Origin: Pontibacter pudoricolor
GTDB taxonomy: Bacteria; Bacteroidota; Bacteroidia; Cytophagales; Hymenobacteraceae
NCBI RefSeq assembly: GCF_010092985.1
Contig: NZ_CP048106.1
Coordinates: forward strand, 620,001 to 684,000
DNA: 64,000 bases
Direction: 5' to 3'
Made by a program: the position numbers and the translations under genes. The notes below the pieces were generated by a model, which saw nothing but the letters and a program-made list of their open reading frames with translations, made no database searches and was not told the DNA's origin. Below, piece after piece: positions 61,802-64,000 of the stretch (positions within the stretch are counted from its first letter, which is position 1; the number at the start of each line of letters is the position of its first letter).

Positions 61802-63253
61802 ATGGCAAAGCTTTTTGTATTCGGAATTGGTGGCACCGGTTCCCGCGTGATCCGTTCGCTGGTCATGCTGATGGCGGCAGGTGTCAAGATTCAGAACTGT
61901 GACAAAATAGTACCGATCATTATTGACCCCGACACCCAGAACGGCGACATGAACCGCACCGTGGAGCTGCTTAAAACTTACAAGCACATCCACAATGCCC
62001 TTGGCCGCCGCGACGAAGGTTTCTTCCACACCGACATAAGTACCTTGTCCAGCATAGCCGGCGATGGCACCGCCAAAATACGCGACAGTTTTGTGTATGA
62101 TTTCGGGGGTATCAACAAGCCTTTTAAAGACCATGTGGGTTATAACCAGCTGGACGTAGAAAGCCAGGCGCTGATAGACTTATTGTTTACACCTGAGAAC
62201 CTGAACAACAGCCTGGATGTAGGTTTCCGGGGTAGCCCGAACGTGGGTAGTGTGGTGCTGAACGAGATCATTGATTCTCCTGAAATGCGCTTTTTCGCTT
62301 CTAACTTTCAGCCCGGCGACCGTATCTTCTTTGTAAGCTCGATCTTTGGCGGAACAGGTGCCGCCGGTTTCCCGCTGCTGCTCAAAAACTTCAAAGATAA
62401 TCGTACCAGCCTACCAAACGCAGCCAGCCTTAACGCAGCGCTGACAGGGGCGATGGTAGTGCTTCCATACTTTTCGCTGGAGCAACCAGCCGCCGGTGTA
62501 GAAGCTGATTTCATCGATTCCAATACCTTTACTACGAAGGCGAAAGATGCGTTGTCGTATTACCAAAACCACCTGAATGGCGTGAATGCGGTATATTATA
62601 TGGGCGACACGCCGGACAAGCCAATGGAAAACAACCCGGGTCGCGCCAGTCAGAAAAACGACGCACATTTGGTAGAACTGCTAAGCGCTTTGGCTATAGT
62701 TGACTTTATGGATTACTCCGATGATGAGCTTTCCGGTAATGAGACTTTCCATGAATATGGCCTGCGCGAAGATGTGGGCAACGTGCAGTTCTCGCACCTC
62801 GATAGCGAGACAAGAGACAGAATTGCCAGTCAGCTGATTCGCTTCCACTACTTCGAGCGTTACTATACCACCCACCTGCCAGGCGACTCGCAGGCAGCTT
62901 ATGCAAAAGGCGTGGATTTGCAGGGTGCTCTTCGTAACGAGCCGGTGTTCAGGGAGCTGAACAAATTCCTGACAAATCCTGAGTTCGGTTACCAGGCATG
63001 GCTGCGTGAGCTAAGCCGCAAAGAGAGAACCTTTGCCGCACTCGACCTGAACGAAACGGACTTCAACCGTATGGTGTCGGACAAGCACATCGAAACAGGG
63101 TTTCTGAACAAAGGCATCCACCAGGGCTCCTTCGTGAAAGAACTGAACCGTGCTTCGGAGTCTATTTCAGACCGGGATGCCTTTAAAGCAACTATAAAAG
63201 CTTTTGAAACTGCTACCGAAAGGCTGGTGGAGGAGAAGCTGAAGTATAGCTAA
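61802..63253 (+). CDS. Tubulin/FtsZ-superfamily-like protein
   Basis: 483 aa, soluble. An N-terminal nucleotide-binding segment LFVFGIGGTGSRVIRSLV leads into PIIIDPDTQNGD. SSIFGGTGAAGFPLLLKNF matches the tubulin G-box (GGGTG[ST]G). The rest follows an alpha/beta pattern compatible with tubulin-like proteins (Tubulin_2 / FtsZl types). Such families are predicted GTPases working with vWA proteins in membrane remodelling. It is the third gene in the operon, and the last before an inserted repeat element. Confidence 0.7.
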   Translation: MAKLFVFGIGGTGSRVIRSLVMLMAAGVKIQNCDKIVPIIIDPDTQNGDMNRTVELLKTYKHIHNALGRRDEGFFHTDISTLSSIAGDGTAKIRDSFVYDFGGINKPFKDHVGYNQLDVESQALIDLLFTPENLNNSLDVGFRGSPNVGSVVLNEIIDSPEMRFFASNFQPGDRIFFVSSIFGGTGAAGFPLLLKNFKDNRTSLPNAASLNAALTGAMVVLPYFSLEQPAAGVEADFIDSNTFTTKAKDALSYYQNHLNGVNAVYYMGDTPDKPMENNPGRASQKNDAHLVELLSALAIVDFMDYSDDELSGNETFHEYGLREDVGNVQFSHLDSETRDRIASQLIRFHYFERYYTTHLPGDSQAAYAKGVDLQGALRNEPVFRELNKFLTNPEFGYQAWLRELSRKERTFAALDLNETDFNRMVSDKHIETGFLNKGIHQGSFVKELNRASESISDRDAFKATIKAFETATERLVEEKLKYS

Positions 63254-63324
63254 AGACCTCACCCAGCCCCCTCTTAAAAACAGGAGGGGAGAGTAACTAA
63301 AGTATAGGGAGTGTTTTTTCTCAT
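63254..63324. other. Spacer with a small hairpin
   Basis: Between the tubulin-like gene and the GIY-YIG element. CCCCTC / GAGGGG (63268-63289) is a common type of Bacteroidota intergenic hairpin. Confidence 0.5.
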
Positions 63325-63710
63325 TGTCATCCTGTAAGGATCTTGTGGGAAAGAAGTATAAACTTCAGCTATGAGAAGCCACAACTACTTCGTCTACATT
63401 ATTACCAATCCGGGAAGAACGGTGCTTTATACAGGTGTAATGAACGATTTGCAGGTCAGGATAGAACAGCATAAAACAAACCGGGGAAAGCCGGAGACAT
63501 TTGCAGGACGCTACTACTGCTATAAGTTGCTATACTTGAACGCTATAGTAGTGTGCAACACGCAATAGAGTGTGAAAAGAGATAAAGCTTATGAGTAGAG
63601 AAGCTAAGCTACAATTGACAAAAGCAGAAAATCCTACGCTAATGTTTTTGGATGTGTGGGAGTAGCAGGCCTAACTGGTCCTTGCCCACAAGATCCTTTC
63701 AGGATGACAG
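63325..63710. mobile_element. Inverted-repeat element carrying a decayed GIY-YIG gene
   Basis: 386 bp bounded by 25-bp terminal inverted repeats (left 63325-63349, TGTCATCCTGTAAGGATC...; right 63686-63710), identical at 24 of 25 positions. It lies inside the tubulin-like operon, between genes three and four. A 71-bp derivative is at 8377. The arrangement suggests a small GIY-YIG-associated mobile or amplified element. Confidence 0.7.
63371..63666 (+). pseudogene. GIY-YIG nuclease family gene with two frameshifts
   Basis: Starts MRSHNYFVYIITNPGRTVLYTG (GIY-YIG motif variant), then IEQHKTNRGKPETFAGRYYCYKLLY. One missing base near 63536 shifts to RYSSVQHAIECEK, and another near 63575 shifts to EIKLMSREAKLQLTKAENPT, ending at 63666. 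With both bases restored it would be a normal about 98-aa UPF0213/YhbQ-like protein. As it stands, only a 65-aa truncated product is made. Recent decay, since all segments remain readable. Confidence 0.8.
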
Positions 63711-63814
63711 AAGAGTAAGGTAGAATTGAATTTAAATAAAGGGGCCTGAGGCCCACCTATAGTTAGTCACGAGTGAGGACGCTCGCGCCATACAACTTAA
63801 AACAAAAAACAAAC
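63711..63814. other. Spacer before the fourth operon gene
   Basis: Contains a GGGGCCTGAGGCCC hairpin and a CTATAGTTAG motif. The gene beyond may need its own promoter here because of the inserted element. Confidence 0.4.
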
Positions 63815-64000
63815 ATGCCGAAAGTACTTCGTCTACATAAAACCGGATCAAACGTGGAAGGCTGGGCCAAGACCAGCCAGATCACCAGCACCGAGATCAA
63901 AGATATAACCGATGGCGCCGGTGGAAGAGCGCTGAAGATTAATGCTTCTATACCTACGCCGTTTGCCCGTATGCACCTGTTCGAGACCGCTTTCGATTTT
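63815..64000 (+). CDS. Fourth gene of the tubulin-like operon (3' end outside window)
   Basis: 62 residues are visible, starting MPKVLRLHKTGSNVEGWAKT and including EIKDITDGAGGRALKINASI and PTPFARMHLFETAFDF. No signal peptide. No family can be assigned from this part. Same strand and general context as the vWA-like/tubulin-like genes, so it is likely part of the same system. Confidence 0.7.
   Translation, partial: MPKVLRLHKTGSNVEGWAKTSQITSTEIKDITDGAGGRALKINASIPTPFARMHLFETAFDF

Noticed and set aside
1..64000. CRISPR array, tRNA or rRNA genes
   Set aside because: No regularly spaced direct repeats and no tRNA- or rRNA-like sequence was noticed on either strand; a dedicated scan was not possible.

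Overview
The window reads as a chromosome segment of a Bacteroidota, most likely a Cytophagales/Hymenobacteraceae member such as Pontibacter or a relative. The reasons are SusC-like outer-membrane barrel architecture, GIN-domain (DUF2807), DUF3943 and DUF2236 genes, LytS/LytTR and NtrB/NtrC pairs of the Bacteroidota type, weak Shine-Dalgarno sequences, TAnnTTTG-like -7 elements and moderate GC. The genus is an inference. No rRNA, tRNA, CRISPR array or complete insertion sequence was seen.

Layout. 1-8.3 kb: tail of an ankyrin-repeat gene, methylglyoxal synthase, a WcaB-like acetyltransferase, two envelope lipoproteins, DUF2236, a TspO-like membrane protein and DUF3943. 8.8-11.3 kb: LytS/LytTR two-component pair. 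11.8-15.5 kb: a minus-strand triad of N-formylglutamate amidohydrolase, a DUF1704 'QEGLA' metallopeptidase-like protein and a glutathione-synthetase-like ATP-grasp ligase. 15.9-25.4 kb: PAS histidine kinases, C39-like protein, DUF2231, DoxX-like, isoaspartyl peptidase, and a cold-shock gene with a 75-aa partner. 25.7-36 kb: a possible TcmP-like protein, NtrB/NtrC pair divergent from a MacB-type permease, Crp/Fnr regulator, extradiol dioxygenase, esterase and LLM oxidoreductase. 36.2-41.7 kb: TonB-type barrel, GT61, and a frameshifted zinc metallopeptidase. 41.9-42.5 kb: a near-identical second copy of the cold-shock module.

42.6-55.3 kb is entirely on the minus strand and is the most coherent accessory region. 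Three paralogous short AraC-type regulators each sit just upstream of the same operator pair and promoter. The targets of these are (i) a DUF3494 ice-binding-type lipoprotein plus an OmpA protein, (ii) a kaiC-kaiB clock-gene homologue pair, and (iii) a small beta-barrel protein. A cyanophycin synthetase follows. 56-59 kb holds an ADP-forming acyl-CoA synthetase with an FNR-like dyad upstream, and a Crp/Fnr regulator.

60-64 kb opens an operon with a degenerate-MIDAS vWA-like lipoprotein, a three-helix membrane protein, a tubulin/FtsZ-superfamily-like protein, and a fourth gene cut by the window end. This resembles the poorly characterised tubulin-like/vWA membrane-remodelling systems predicted from comparative genomics.

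Several kinds of repeat overlay the genes: the heptamer TATAGTT/AACTATA, very often as the palindrome AACTATAGTT, in genes and spacers; a family of about 135-350 bp elements with terminal inverted repeats; and an inverted-repeat element carrying a decayed GIY-YIG nuclease gene, with one internally deleted relative. There is also a decayed IS982-type transposase.
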